Shown: piece by piece, positions 23,501 to 38,500 of the stretch
Layout: every line of letters starts with the position of its first letter
Numbering within the stretch: position 1 is the first letter of the stretch
Origin: Emydura subglobosa
Lineage: Eukaryota; Chordata; Testudines; Chelidae
Direction of reading: 5' to 3'
NCBI GenBank assembly: GCA_007922225.1
Contig: ML679959.1
Span: forward strand, 23,968,118 to 24,032,117
DNA: 64,000 nt
Position numbers and translations under genes: made by a program
Notes under the pieces: model-generated
What the model was told of the DNA's origin: nothing
Seen by the model: the letters and a program-made list of their open reading frames with translations, nothing else
Databases searched by the model: none

Positions 23501-26500
23501 ACCTCCCCCCTGCTTTTTTTTAATCACAACCCATACAATTGGATCACAATCCATAAAATAGTTAAAAAATGATCCCATTAACTTTGCATTAAGCAGAAAG
23601 ATTTGTACAGTTGGAGTGACTTGACCAAAACAACTACTGTCCTTGGCAGTATCTTGGGTCACACACACACACAGCTAATGACAAAGGTAAAGATCATGCT
23701 AGAACAGAGAACTCCCTCTGTTTATTGAGGAATGATTAGCATTTATTGATCTGGCTGGTTAGTGGCAGTAAAGGCCAATTGAAGTTACCTAATAAAAACA
23801 CCAAACCTGGGTTGCTGGTTTGGTGGGGGTTATTTTTTATTAATTTATTTTATGACATGATCATCTCTAATGCCATTCAATTTGGTTAATTGGGAACCAT
23901 CCCTCTGAGTTGGTGATCTGCAGCATCCCAATCACTTACACTGTCTATTGTAGCCTTACAATCTTCATTCAGTTTTTTGACATCTGACTTTGAGCAATTT
24001 GTCTTCCGAATTATAAATGTTATATTATAATTTTTTCCAGCAACCACCTGAAAAATCAATAAGAAGATTTTCCTCATTCAGTGTGTTTTTATTGCAAGAG
24101 GTTCACAGAAAAGACAAGTGATCTAAAAACTTAATACCTTCCCATCAGAGCTGTGTGCATAAAAACAAACAAAACCGTTTGACAGTACAAGGGACAATCA
24201 GTATACATTTCTAATTGACCTTTTTTCTTCCATTCCACCCTCAAAAATCATCATAGCACTGAAATTGGAGGAGATAAAAAGGTCAAAAGAATGTGAGGTG
24301 CACAATTCTGGGTTTGTTTTACTGCATGGCTGCAGTAATTTCATTACTAAAAAAGGAAATCGTTACAGACACAGGGAGCCAAATATGAGGTAAGGGAAGT
24401 TGGATGAGGGTAAAATGAAGAGTCTGATAAATACAATCTCAGTGAAAAACAATCCTATTTGCCAAACAGATTAAAGAGTTAAACTGTAATGGCTCATTAA
24501 TGTGCCCGCGACAGTTAATTTGTTGTTGATATTATTATTTAGTGATTTTTATCACACCCAAAAAGGTCATAGGCATCTCACAGTAGAAACAACAGACATG
24601 ATGGGGTGAAATTTTGGCTTTACTGAAATCAGTGGGAGTTTGCCATTGATTTCACTGGGCCCACAATTTCATCTATGTTTCCTTCCTGAATCTATTTATA
24701 TACGAATTGTGTTCATGATATTACAAGGGGATAAGTACACAATAGGGACAAAGTGGAAGAAGGAAGCATATATCAATAAAATAATATGGATTACTCTGCA
24801 AGTCTAGTCCATGCAGTGGTAGGCTAGAAGTGTTTCTAATATTATGATATTATTTAACAAATCTATTACTTGGCTAATTTTTTGTTGGCTTCACAGAAGA
24901 AGTGGGTCTTGGGGCCTGATCCAATGCCCATCGAGGGCAATTGACTTTTCATTGACTTCAGTGAGTGCTGGAACAGATCAATAAGGAAGCATTGTCAGGG
25001 AGGAGAAAGTGGTTAGTGGCCTTTCAGACCAGCTCAGGAAGGGTGAACCATGTGTCTGGGGCAATGTGGAAGAGGTACATAGACTTTTGTGGGAGAGACA
25101 AGCAATCGGGGCATTGGGGCTGGTATTCCTGGTGAAGTGGAGAAGGTGAGGATTGTTTTGTTTTAATCAGACACCATGTATAAACTAATTTATGTTGTTT
25201 TTTCCCAACTAGATGAATATTTTTACCTTGAAAATCATCATCAGTAAGAATTTTAGTGTCTTCCATGCGCCAAGCAGTATTTGCCAACTTAAAGTTTCAG
25301 TAGTGAGTACCTAATATTGCAGCTCTCAGCACTGAAATAACTGCTTGTAAATGTTTGTGTGTGTAAACGGAGGGAGAAAAATTATTCAGCGTGATTAAAG
25401 GGGTTCTATATTTAGAAATAAGTAGATGAGATTCAGCAAAGGAAAATGTAAGTCAATTATTAAGTATTTTCTGATAGTAAGATCTGTTAGACTGTGGAAT
25501 GGTTATTTATTTATTTAGGTAGCACCATAATTGTACATGATGTTTTACAGACAAATAAAAGATGGGACCATATTCTACTCTGAGTTATAATGGTATAAAT
25601 TCAGTGGAGTTAGTCTGGAACATTACTCAGAGCAGAATTTGGATCTAAGGTAAGCCAAGGAAAATAGTGAATGCTCCATTGCTTGAAATTTTTAAATCTG
25701 CTGTAGGATAGACAAAGGGGAATATATGGTATAGAATGCTGGCCTGGAGGATAGGTTGGATGATCTTACCTCATAGGTCTTTTCTATTTCTGATGTACTA
25801 TGAATTTATGACAAAAGGTTTAGTAAAGAAGAGGGGTGTAACAAACCTCAGATGCCTGAATTTGAACCCTGCCCTATTATTTTAAGTCCAGGTCAGACAA
25901 AAATATGTTGAGGGATGTTTTTTGGATCCTTTTGGATGCAACCTAAAATGGCTGAAATTTGCAAGAACAGGCATTCAGATACCCTTGTGATCAAACTGTT
26001 ATAAACACCTAGGCAGATAGACCAGCTCCCAAGATTTCAAACCCAAATCCAAACCTTAACCATGATTCAGCCCTCACCCCTGGCATTCTTGGCCCATCTC
26101 TATAAAACATGGAGAGGTGGTCTTAAATAAAACTGAGCATGAAAAGGAAAGAAGAATCCCAACCTGCACTGTGGCATATAATATTGCTTCAGCTTTATAA
26201 TAGAAGCCATCATTGCTGTCTTCATTATACTTCTCCAGGGAAGCCCTCAGTGGTTCTTCCAGTTCTGTACTGTTAGTTGGGATGGGCCTTGGACAGCCAG
26301 CACAAATAGGAGTGAGGGGAATTACAGTTTCCTCAACTGAAAGAAACATCAGGTTTCAAGTAAATCTAAGAAACAAATGATTCAGTGTGCATGGGGACCT
26401 GGGCGAACCATTGAGACAGAAATTTATCCCTGCCAGGACAGGCTGTGTTTGAATCTGTGAAGTGGAACCTAAATATTTTGGGGCTTGATTAAGTAGATGT

Positions 26501-29500
26501 TTGTGTTGTCACATCAGTGATGTGTTCAGGAGAGAGCATAATTTAAACAATGCATTTGATCAACACACTGTTCCTCATGGAAATGAGTAGTGTGCACAAA
26601 TTGAGGGTGGCAAGTGACTGCTAGAGAAGAAACATCGGCACTTGTGTGGTGGGCTGGACTAGAGGAAACAGGAGGCTCCTTTCATTCCTGAAATCTATGA
26701 GTGCTCACTGTATGCAATGAGTGATTGTATTTTGACGAATTACATAACCATTTCTTGAAGCAAAACGAGTCTAGGAATGGGTGGGGAAGTAGCACATTCT
26801 ACATGGAGTGACCCTGTACCTGCAGATCTAAAACCTTGGAATGGTAACAATCTCTGTCCAATAGGAAACTAGAAAGAAGTGACAATAAAGAAAATTGTCT
26901 TGCCAGAGACATGATGCTGGGTAATAAGTAATCAGTTGTAGGTGGGGTAATTTACCCCTGAAAAGAAACTAAGTTTCCAAGTTATCAAATTCAAGAATAG
27001 ATGTAATGTGCTATCACTGTTTTTATTTCATTAGATGAATTCTTGAGTCCAGTTGACGAGCTCAGAGAGCACCAGCCAAAGTGGCTATGGCTCTTTAATT
27101 TAAGGAGGTGATGTACATACAAAATCCAGTTGTGAATGTGGAATATATTTGTGCATGTTAAGGGGTTGTTCCTCTATGCCTTTTTTGGATATATCTGTAT
27201 CTTTGTGAAAGTTCTTTAAATGATGGCCATCTCTGCAGCTCTACTGCTAGTTGGAGGAGTAGAACAGAGTTCCTGGGGAAAATATAGTTCTTCTGGAAAC
27301 ACAACATACAAAACTGCTTACTGAAGATACTGTGTGATACTGACTTCTCTTTAAAGGATATCTCCTGGTGGTGATGATGGAGGAGGAAAGAAATAGGGGT
27401 TTATTCTACGTGTAAATAAAGTTTAGGGGGACAGTTATATTCTCCGAGCTGCCCTGCTGATCTTCATGATAGGTTTGACCTGGAGCTTAATTCTGCTGAT
27501 CCCCGTACATGGGTCAGTGGCCAGCTTCACATGTCATAGAGTATGGCAGTGTAAAGAACAGAGAACTTTCTGCTGCATTTTAAATACTTGTAGGAAAGTG
27601 AAAAAATTATCGATTAATATTCTGTTGTGGAGAAAAAGGCCTTATTGTTTTGCTGTGCCAGCAGAATAATTTTCCCCCTTCTATGATTTGTTTTTAGTCC
27701 CTTGGCATTTTTATTGTACATCAATTTGTAATTATAACAAACCATTAACATTTTTGAGTTGACAGATGGTTGTCACATACCTGGAAATTTGCATTTCTGT
27801 ACAACATCTACAATTGTGTCACTAAGATCCACGTAGGCCTTGGCTTCACAGCGACCTACATGCTGGATTGGGGGCGGGGGGAGAAAAAAAAGCCCTCTTT
27901 GTTTTCTCTTAGAAATATTTAACAAGCACATTTGTAAATGTCCTGATGCCCTTCTTCACAGCAAACAGAGGCTAGGTCATGCAGAGAAAGATGAGAGGCC
28001 TAATTGTGATATCTTTTACACTGGTCTAACTCCATTGTCTCCAGTGAATTTTCTCCTGATCTACACTGGTGTGAATGAGCTCAAACTCAGGGCCAGTGAT
28101 TTCTGATCAAGAGAAAGATGACCTTGGGAAATCCTCCTGGGAAAATGGAAGAACCCTTTATAGATAGATATTGATAAAAGATTAATGGGATCAGTTTTGA
28201 CTTGGTGCTGCAAGGTACTGAACAACTCCCTTGACTCCCTTTTACTTCAATGGGAGGTTAGAATGCTTAGTACCTACAGATTCATACCCTTAGGGCAGTG
28301 GTCCCCAAACTGGAGGTGGGGTGCGGCAGGGCCCAGGGCAGCTCTCATGGCGGGGCGGGGAGAGAACACTACCCAGCCCCACTCTGTCCCCAACCCTGCT
28401 CCCGGCCCCTGCTCTTGCCCACTGGCCCCTGCTCTTGGCTGCCCCCAGCCCCCGCTCTCAGCCGTTGGCCCCTGCTCCCAGCTGCGGCCCCTGTCCCATC
28501 CACAACTTTACTTCCAGCCCGGGAGGGTGCGGACACATTCTATTACTGGTAATGGGGGGGAAGAGAGGAAAAGTTTGGGCACCAATGCCTTAGGGTATGT
28601 CTAAACTGCAATGTCAGCCCGGTGTTTAAACTCAGGCTCAAGCCCAACCCCCCTTCTGTCTACACACAAATCATGCTAATCCAGGGCTCAGATCCAGGAC
28701 CCCACAGGGGTGGAGGGTCTGAGCCTGAGTCAAGCCAGGACCCAGGATTCAAGCCCTATTGCTTTGCCATGTAGATGCAGCCCCACTGGACTCATGCCCA
28801 TGGGATTCTGGTAGCCTGGGTCCAAGTCCTGAGTGAGTACAATTTGTGTGCAGACAGAAAAGAAGTTTGGCTTGAGCCTGAGTTCAAACCCTGGATTTAC
28901 ATTGCAGTGTAGACATACCCTGAGAGGCCAGGCTCTCTAGTACTGCTGTGAACAATTTTCTGTTCACACACTAGTAAAGCTTGAAGCATAAGATAACAAT
29001 TCAGAAGTATTGGTCTCAGGTTACAACAGCTGGTCATGTGCAGAAAGGACCTGCTGATCCTGCTAATACCTACCAATGAGTAGCTAATAAAACTGCTCAG
29101 TGGTTCAGGTGTTATATGGCTAAGGCCCAATCTTATAAGCCATAAGTGGGTCAATATTACATGCCATTACTGGTAGCCCTCCTGAATATTTGTGACATAG
29201 GCAGATATCCCATTTGACAGATTGGGAAACTGAGGCTCAAACAGATTAAATGACTTGTTAACAGTTAAAGAGCAAGTCAGTGTCAGAGCCAGAAATTGAA
29301 CCCAGATAGTCTGCCCCTGCCCCTTCTTCTTTCAATCCATTATACTATGCAGTCATTTCTTCTCCTTTGCATCAACACTTCTGAAGTTTGGTAGCATTCT
29401 CAAGGCACCCTTGAGCAACAGGAGAGATATTCTGCATAGGCACTTGTCTGTAACAAATAGATTTTGGTAAAATATAAGTGGGTTTTTGTAGCATGGTCAT

Positions 29501-32500
29501 TTCCATCCAAAAGACAATTTTAGCCACTGCTAGTAGCAGGCAGGAAGAAAAAGAATGAATGCTTCAACCATTTCCTGAAAGATGTACCTGTAGCCAAGAC
29601 ACTTGGTAATTCATGACACAGCCTGCCTGGACTATGTGTATTTATTTGTCATATCCTTTGAAGTTTTCCCATACAGACTGCAGTGCAGATAACAGTAATT
29701 TAGTGACTTGCTTTTCCTAAAAAGCGTTTTAATTTCCACATTACTGTTCTCCCAATGCAGCTCCCTTGGCCAGGCTCTCCTTAAAAATTAGACTTTGTGG
29801 CTTTGATGAGACTATTTTGGCTGTGCAAGGGAATTTGCAAACATTTCAAGGGCGTGGCCTTTTTAGGCCCTGATTCAGCAAAGGACTTAAACATGTACTT
29901 AAATCCATTCCTAAGGAGCATAGCACTGAAGCAGATGTTTAATTTTAAGCCTGTGGTTAAATTGCATTGACTTTAGGAGTATGGCTACACTGCAGTAAAA
30001 ACACCCATGGCTGACTAGTGTCAGCTGACTTGGGCTCGCGGGGGCTCAGTCTGCTGGGCTATAAAATTGCAGTGTAGCCGTTTGGGCTCAAGCTGGAGCC
30101 TGGGCTCTCGGACCCAGCCAGAGCCTGGACAACGACACTGCAATTTTATAGTCCCGAAGCCCAAACTTTGTGAGCCCCAAGTCAGCTGACATGGGCCAGC
30201 CATAGGTGTTTTATTGCAGTGTAGACATATCCTAAATTAATCAGGTGCATAAGTACTTTGCTGAATCATAATCTTAGTACTGTAGTTAATCACCAACATG
30301 AGAAGCAGTTTTGATAAACTGTACATGAATATCACTTACGCCTCCAAAAATGGGTTTGCACACAGGACTTAAATCCTGAAAATTATTCTTGGAGCAATTA
30401 GTCTCCTTGACTTCATATTCAATTGCATAATTCCATCCAGCCACCACCTGGAACAAATATTTAGGAGATGATTCAATATGTATTTGAAAGAAAAACTATT
30501 AAATAAAATCACCAAATAAATAGCAAGATAATAATACTTTGCACATCTATAATGCCTTCCATCCAAGGATTTCAAATTGCTATGCAGTCACTAAACCACA
30601 CAATAGCCCAGTGCAGCAGGAAATTATTATTCTCATTTTATGGAAGGGTAAACTGAGTCATGGGGGCCAGCTGTAAATTTGTAACTAGATTCAGGTTCAG
30701 TTTCCAACCCCCCTGCCTCACAGTGCAGGGTTTCTTACAGCTTCCTTTGAAGTATTGGTACTGGCTACTGGACTAGAAAATATTGGTCTGATCCAGCATG
30801 GCAGTTCCTAGGTATAGCACATGGCATAACAGTATCTGAATAATACAACTTTCAGTGGTAGGTGTCATTTATTATCAGGTGTGCTGCAATTATTATTTAC
30901 TAGGAATTGTGCCTGCCTTTGGGCATTTTCTTTTCTGTTGTTCAGGATTTAAGTCACTTCTTGTTTGTAAAATGGCGACTTAAAATAATATCGACTGTAA
31001 GAGTGCTGTTTACCTAATGCACGTGTATCCCAAGTACTCTCCCAGCTCATGGAACAGCAAAGTAGCCTTATCCTCTCTGCATCACAGTGGACATAATCCC
31101 ACTGACTTCAGTGCATTTTGGATCAGCTCCACATGCAGAAGTGATAGGGATGCTGGATCAACATAAGCATACAGAATATTCTTTCCCCAGTCCATCCCAG
31201 TGAAGTCCTTTGACTAGTTTATTCTAGTCTGACATGAAGACCACTCAGAGTGCACAGGTGGTGTGGCAATCCCCTCTTCAGCTGCTCCACAGCAGCCCTC
31301 CAGGGTTTAAGGAATGTGTAAACCTGTGTGTCTTGCAGCTAAGGTGAAAAATGCCATTAACAAAAGGTGGAAATTGGTTTCTTAATACAACTGATTTGGT
31401 TCCTGATATTTTGTGCAAGTTAAACAGTGACTCAAACTGACTTGTGCAACACAAAAAGATAAATGCTTACAAATATGCAAAGGAAAAGGATACGTAGTTT
31501 GTGTTAGGTAATATATTACTAAAAGTAAAATCAGAAACATCTCTTTAGAATTGTAAATCTTAGAGGTCTGTCATACCGATGCCTAAGCTGAGTCGTTGGC
31601 ACAGATATGGAACACAAATTGACATGGAAATTTGGGGACTTGAGCGTGCATTCCTTGTACACTCAAAATTCCCACTGAAGAACAAAATGCAAAATCCACA
31701 TCTATCTCACAGGCAGAGTGTGGACTTTTTATTTTTCTGAACCACTTTCCTTCATTAGTCTTGTCTAAACCACAAAATACATCAGTTGCTGACAATGTGT
31801 GTTGGCAACATGTGCAGCTGAACCAGTGCTGACCACAGTTTAGCTGAAACTGGAGACAAGGACAAACTATGTTCATTAGCGGTTCAGAAGCCATGGTTAA
31901 AACCACTGAAAAAAAATCAGGCATTTAACTTTTTGTGCTTCAGTGTCCCCATATGTAGAAGTTGTGTTATTTTTATCACATATTTTACGACTGTAATATT
32001 GAACTACAGATAGATAGATTAGATAGATATAAATGACCAAAGTACCTTCTTTTATAAAATAAAGAAAAAAAATCTGATATACAAACCTGCCTGGTGGCTT
32101 TTATTATTTCACCAAGGTCAAAAAGGGAGGATTGATCACTCTGACTGTTAAAGATTTGAATAGCATATCTCAAAATGGGTAACAATTGTAGGCTGTCTCC
32201 TGGTATGGGATGAAAGCATCCAAGACATGCAGCATGGGAAACAGTCACCTTCCCTTCAACTGAAACAAACACACAAACAAACAAAAAAAATCAGCGTTTT
32301 CCTTAATAAAACAGCCTCAGATGTTTAGCTCCCAAATTTTTTTGTGAACAAGAAAGAGAGTTTGAGGAGCAAGAATCCTCATTCTTTTTTACTGGAAATG
32401 AACTTGAGCAGCAAAATACAGATCCACATTTCAGCCCACTTGCGAGGATATTCAAGGTGTTCAGAACCAGGCTTTTTGGCTCAGCTCAGTATAGTTGTGT

Positions 32501-35500
32501 GGGGCATTTTTGAAAACTGAATCCAGACCTGGGTTCAGATGTTAAACCCTTCACCCACAAAAGGTCAGGAGTCTTTGGATCTAAGGTTTTGTTTAGAGCT
32601 CTTCTCTACTTTTAATGTGAAATACAGCCTGCAGCTTTGAAACTGTGCAAGAAAGGGAGTCATCCATCAGCCATGAATAGGAGAACCCACAGGGTTGTGC
32701 CTGCCAGGGCTGCAGTAAAGGGAGATTCCCCAGAAGGTTCTGGTTTTTACCGGAGAGTTCAGAGTCAATGTGCAGCAGCTTGTACTCCTCACCATGCTGC
32801 AACGGAAAACTTCACATTAACATTTCATCTGGCACCTTTTGAGAGGAGCTACCATGACTCAGAGCTCCCCTACAGATGTGGGTCCAGCTACTCTTCAGAT
32901 GTATTGTCAGAATTGCCCCTGCATAGGCTGCCAAAGACTTACTAGCTAGAATCAACTTTCAGGCACTACCAACCTGGGCTGGATTTGAATAGGCAATCTG
33001 GAAGGAGGAGGCTCCAGACTCTGTTCCCTGCCACTAATCCTATTAACCCCCTTTCCTTCCTTGTAAGCATGGGTTGGATTTTCATATATTAATTACATAC
33101 TTCAGTGCATAAATCTAATTTCACAATTCAGTGACCTTGAGAATCAAAGTGAGACAATATTAGATCACTGTGGGAATTTCAGTAAGATCTGTGGGCCAGA
33201 ACCTCAGCTGGTGGGTGCAATGCCAATTTACACAGCCAAGGAACTGGCCTAATATTTATATAAGGACAAGGTGGAAAAGTTCCACTAGTGAAGGCACAAC
33301 GTTACTTACACATTAGAGACTGAGCTGTGAAATCCTTTACCAGATGGACCCCATTGTTTACCTCTTCCTGCAGATAGGAATCATTGGACAACCTTCTGCT
33401 TTCATTAGTGTAAATCTGAAGTAACTCCACTGTAAGCAATGGACCTACTCCTAGTTTACATCATAGACTTTAAGGTCAGAAGGGACCATTATGATCATCT
33501 AGTCTGACCTCCTGCACAAGGCAGGCCACAGAACTTCACCCATCCACTCCTGTAATAGACCCCTAACCTATGACTGAGTTATTGAAGTCCTCAAATCGTG
33601 GTTTAAAGACTTCAAGGTACAGAGAATCCACCAGAGATTATTATAATCAGGATAGCTGACCCTATTTTCACAAACCAGAATGCAGAAAAACATACAGCAC
33701 TTCCTGTTCTAAAATGACTGTGGTCTTACACCCACAATTTTAGCTCTTTTCACGAGCAGTGAAAAACTTGGACACCTTTTGCAAAACTGTAGTTGTGTTT
33801 CTGATGCTGTGCAGCTGATATGCTCATGTCAAATATAGATTTTCGGCTTTCAAAACAGCAAAATCAAATGTATCCCTTCCTTGAGTTTCTCCATGGAATA
33901 CAAATACTGCTTATTAACCTTCCTGGCAACTAGATGTCACCATTGCTCTACAAATGCATCTGAAACAAAGTATGATTTAGATGGTAGTAAAACATGGACA
34001 CTGAAAGAAAGCTCAGCAATGCTGCTCTCAATCGTAACTTGTTTCTAATTCAGGAATTTACGCATGGACGTAATGACCATGTATGGGTGGGGGGGTGTAG
34101 CAAGGCATCCCCTCGCCGTGCCTCTCTTTGGTACACCTCTGGACCGTAAAGGACTCAGAGACCCTCAAGCTTGCAGCCACCAGTGGTTTATTTACAACAT
34201 ACACAGGACTCTCCCACCACCATATAGGGCCTTGCCAGGGGCTGCTCAGGGAGCCGGGCCCAGCCCTCAGCTCCTTTGCCCTCTGGCTTCCCAAACCCTC
34301 TGGGGCCTGGCTTATAAACCCTGCTGGGCCAGTAGGGCAGCTGCAGCTCATGGCTGAATCAAACCCCTTGGGAGGCTGCTCAACCTGGGCGTACGCACAG
34401 CTACCTCTCCTCAGGCAATCAAGCCTCCGCCCAGTTACCTGCTCTGCTACCCCTGAGTTAGCTAAGCTAGCATGGCAGGGGGTTGGCCAGAGGTTCACCC
34501 CTTCAGCACCCTGTCACAGGGGGATTTGTGGATTATAAACAGACCCTGTGGCATCAACTATTATTAAGGTTGCCTAAGTATTTCCATTCCAAAGAGCCTT
34601 TTTCTGGTTATTATAATCCTGTCAGACTTTTACTTTTTGGAATGAATTTTTGCTCATTTTTAACTCGGTCAGAAGAGTCATTTGGGGGGGGGGGGTAAAT
34701 ATGAAGAAAACCAAGTTCAGCCATTTTTGACTAAGAAGAAAGTGAAAAAGATACATTTTTGCTATATAACACATCTTTTTGCTACCGTTATTAGAACATC
34801 AGTTGTTCCTCAGGGGTGCAGATGGAGTCTCATAATTTAGGGGATATCCAGTCCATAGGTCACGGATGTCCCTTGGTGCAGTGAAAATCAGTTTTGATTT
34901 GGCTGAGATTTAAAGATTTAAAAACCATTTGTCATGCAGATGATGGTTTTCATTACATGATAATAGGTATTTTTATAGCAAACTACCTGTGTTCTGTTGG
35001 TACAGCCCATGCTTGCAGAAGAGAGTGAAGTGGAATTTCATTTTTAATGTATAGTTGCCTTTGGAAGATAATTTGTGAGGTTATGAATGGAATGATGCAA
35101 GGCTCCTACCTTTAAAATTACCTGAGAGACAAGATAGGTGAGGTAATTTATTGGAGCAACTTCTGTTGGTGGCAAGGACAAGCTTTCGAGTGGAGAAAAT
35201 GCTCCAAAGAGAAAATTGAGTATACACACCTTAACACACCTAAACTCGCTTGCACTAAACAAGGACACTCCACCAGAGAAGTAGATTGCATCGTTGAATG
35301 GGCCACCCAAATACTTTGAGAGCTTGCTTCTATACAGAAAAAAAAATAAAACAAGCCACCAACTGCACACCTCCAGGTGTTGCCTACCACCCCACACTAG
35401 AACCCATATGGGTCATCATCAAACAATTACATCCCATACTTGATCGGAACCACATCCTGAAAGAAATCTTTCCTAACCCTCCTGTTCTGGCCTTCAAACA

Positions 35501-38500
35501 ACCTCCCAGCCTCACCAAACTGATCTTTAGTAGCAAGCTCCCCAAAGACCAAGTACACATCTACTCAAGGCAGCACCAGTTCCTTCCAGAACAACAGATG
35601 CAAAACATGCAGACATATCTCCACAGCTATGACAGTCAATACCTTCACAACAACTTTTCAAGGTTCCCTGGTCCTACACTTCCCTATGACAACATGTGGT
35701 GTACCATGTCCAGTGCAACAAATATCCCAACAACGATGATGTGGGTGAAACCAGACAATCACTATGATCTTGAATGAATTCACACAGAAAAATGATAAAA
35801 GACAAAAACATCTTATCAGCCGTAGGCAAACATTTTTCCCAAAGCGATCACTCCACAGCTGACATATCAGTCGTCATCCTCAAAAGAAACCTGCACACCA
35901 CTTTCAAAGGAGAAGCCCGAGAACTTAAATTCCTAACTCTGTTGGACACTAAGACATATGGACTTAATGGAGACACTGGTTTTATGACCCCTTACAACAA
36001 TTTGTAATGTATTCTGCACCTACTAACCTTCCATGGTCCTATGACTGCAGAGATGTTCATTGTTCATTTCATTTTTAAATGGTCTCCTGTAAAATGTGTG
36101 AATCCCTTATGCTTAACAATCTGTCCCACCTTGCATTTAGCTTGGCATTCTGGTTACCTTCTCTGAGGAAGAACTCTGTGGCGTTCCAGAGCTTGTCCTA
36201 TCCACCAACAGAAGTTGGTCCAATAAAAGATATTACCTCAACCACCTTGTCTCTCTCAGACCCTGGAATCAACACAGTTACAACAATACTGCAAACAACA
36301 ATTTAAAATTACCTGTACGTCTCAACAAAGTTCTCTTGCCATTTGTAGTTGTTCTTTGTATTCAATACAGCTATATAATGCCCTTCTGAGCAGTTACATA
36401 CCTGGGATAATTTTGCATTCCTGTGTAACACTACTGATTTTCTCAGCCTTGTCAATATCAACTTGAGCAGTACATTCGCCTGATTCCTACAAACATAGAT
36501 GAAACCATTTGTCTTTAAGCCACATGATGCAGAAATGCAATTAGCACCATATTTATTGCTGTGAAATACTTCTGTAGTAGTTTGTTGCAATAATAAAACA
36601 CAATTGGAACGTATAACCAGTATTTAGTGGACAAAAGAGATACAAACTGATAGGTGCATGTACCTTGTTGAATAAAAGACTTTCAGGTTTGCTGTCTCAT
36701 ATTTGCTCAGGATTTTTCTACAGAACTAGTGGGCTAATTGATCAATTGAAGGAAGTAGGAAATGGCTAGAAAGACAGCACTGAAGATCCTTTTTGTTTTA
36801 TGATTAATGCACGTGATTGGAAGCTGTAATATTTTATTGCAATTGTTTATATTAATTAGCTAATGCATCTGGACCCTAAAATAGATGCAATGAACAGATT
36901 TAAATAAATAAGGTATAGATAATTTGCAGACTTAACAACTGAGGTCTAAATTCCCTCTGCTAGTGCAGTGAGGTAGAATTTGGATCTCCTTGTAGCATCC
37001 TGGCTCACTGCACCTCAGGGTGATTCAGGCAGCAGTATCACTTCCTTCCCTCCTTATCTTGGAGTTTCTGCAATATGAGGGCAACAGTCGTCTCCACCAA
37101 GAATTGAGATAGGAACCTTGCCAGCCCCTGTGTGTCCTGAATTCTCTGGTTGCATTAGCCACATTCCATCCCTCATTCTGGCTGTCTGCATTAGAGGGAA
37201 GATTCAAGGAATTTTGCACAGCTACACCCTGCCTGATAAATTTTCTGGAAGATGGGGTTCTTTGTCAGGGTTTGTACTGGTGCAGCCCAGAGTCAATTTG
37301 TTCCTGCAAGTTTTCATTATATGCATGTAATATATGGAATGAAATTTGCCTCAGTGTAGATAGGCAGCTTCAGGCTCTCATACTACTTCCTTGTACCTTC
37401 TGTTGAGAGCTTTACTTTGAAAAATCTCTGTATAAAATAGCTCTTCCTTGCTGCACAGATCTGCTCCTTGCATGTATTTAGGGTCATGCTTGTTGACTTA
37501 GTGATGAATACATTTGTACTGTGTGTTACTCCTGTTAGCCTTGCAGTGATATCACAGCTAGAAGAGTGAGCTGGGTTCTCTTCCTTCTCATGCATCATCA
37601 AGGAAGTTCTCTATTAAATTCCAAGCACTTACACCTGTGCAGTCACACTGACAGCAACAAGAGGTTGCACAGTTGTCAGTGAGGGCATAACTTGGCTTGC
37701 AGGATCTTAATTACTGTGATATCATGCCAGAAGGGATTGCCCAGTTTGACTATCAGACACCATGGTGGGTTTGTACGGCTGCCAGTTAGGAATAAGTCAG
37801 AGGAGATTCAGGATGCATCATTTTACTTGTAAACTGAAAACACTTCCTCTGCAACTCGACCAAGACGCAATAAATATGGAACTGCACAATATCATTTTCA
37901 GAGTCACTTTTCATAGCAGAAGTGCACTCTGTCCCCAAGAGCCTGCTATCTTGTTGATTACATTGCTACTTCCATATATGGAATTTTGAAAGAAGGCAGC
38001 ACTTACAGCTTCTGCAGATGCTCTGTAATCGCAATCTTGCCAGAGTTTATCTCCCCCTACAGCACAAGAGCTCTCTCTTATTCGGTACTTTACAAAGAAC
38101 TGTATGCCGGGGCCTGTCTGAAGAAAACAACATGCAAGCCATCATTTGCACAGTGATAAAACAGCAAGTCACTGGAGGGGATGAGGGTTTCAAAGGACTT
38201 TCATACTGTGTATAACAAGGAATGATAACCTATGCTTCAAATTAGCTACCATCTCTGCTGAGCAGATCTCCAAAATCTTTCTGACTCAGTAATTAACAAC
38301 ATTTAATTACATAATTTGTTCTATTTAGCCATTGCCAAAGTTGTTCAACATACTGTCTCTAGAGTGAAAAAACAGTGCAAGAAATCAGCCATGTTTTCAA
38401 CTCCATAGTATCTTAATATGTCAAATGCTCTCTGAGTCAGCAAATATGAGCCACTGCTTCAGGTGATCTGCAGCTCTCCCATTTTGAACTATGCTTGTGT

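Noticed and set aside
35298..36007. Plus-strand frames of 159 and 77 codons within KNG1 intron 3
   Set aside because: They are remnants of a Penelope-like element and lack a full reverse transcriptase.
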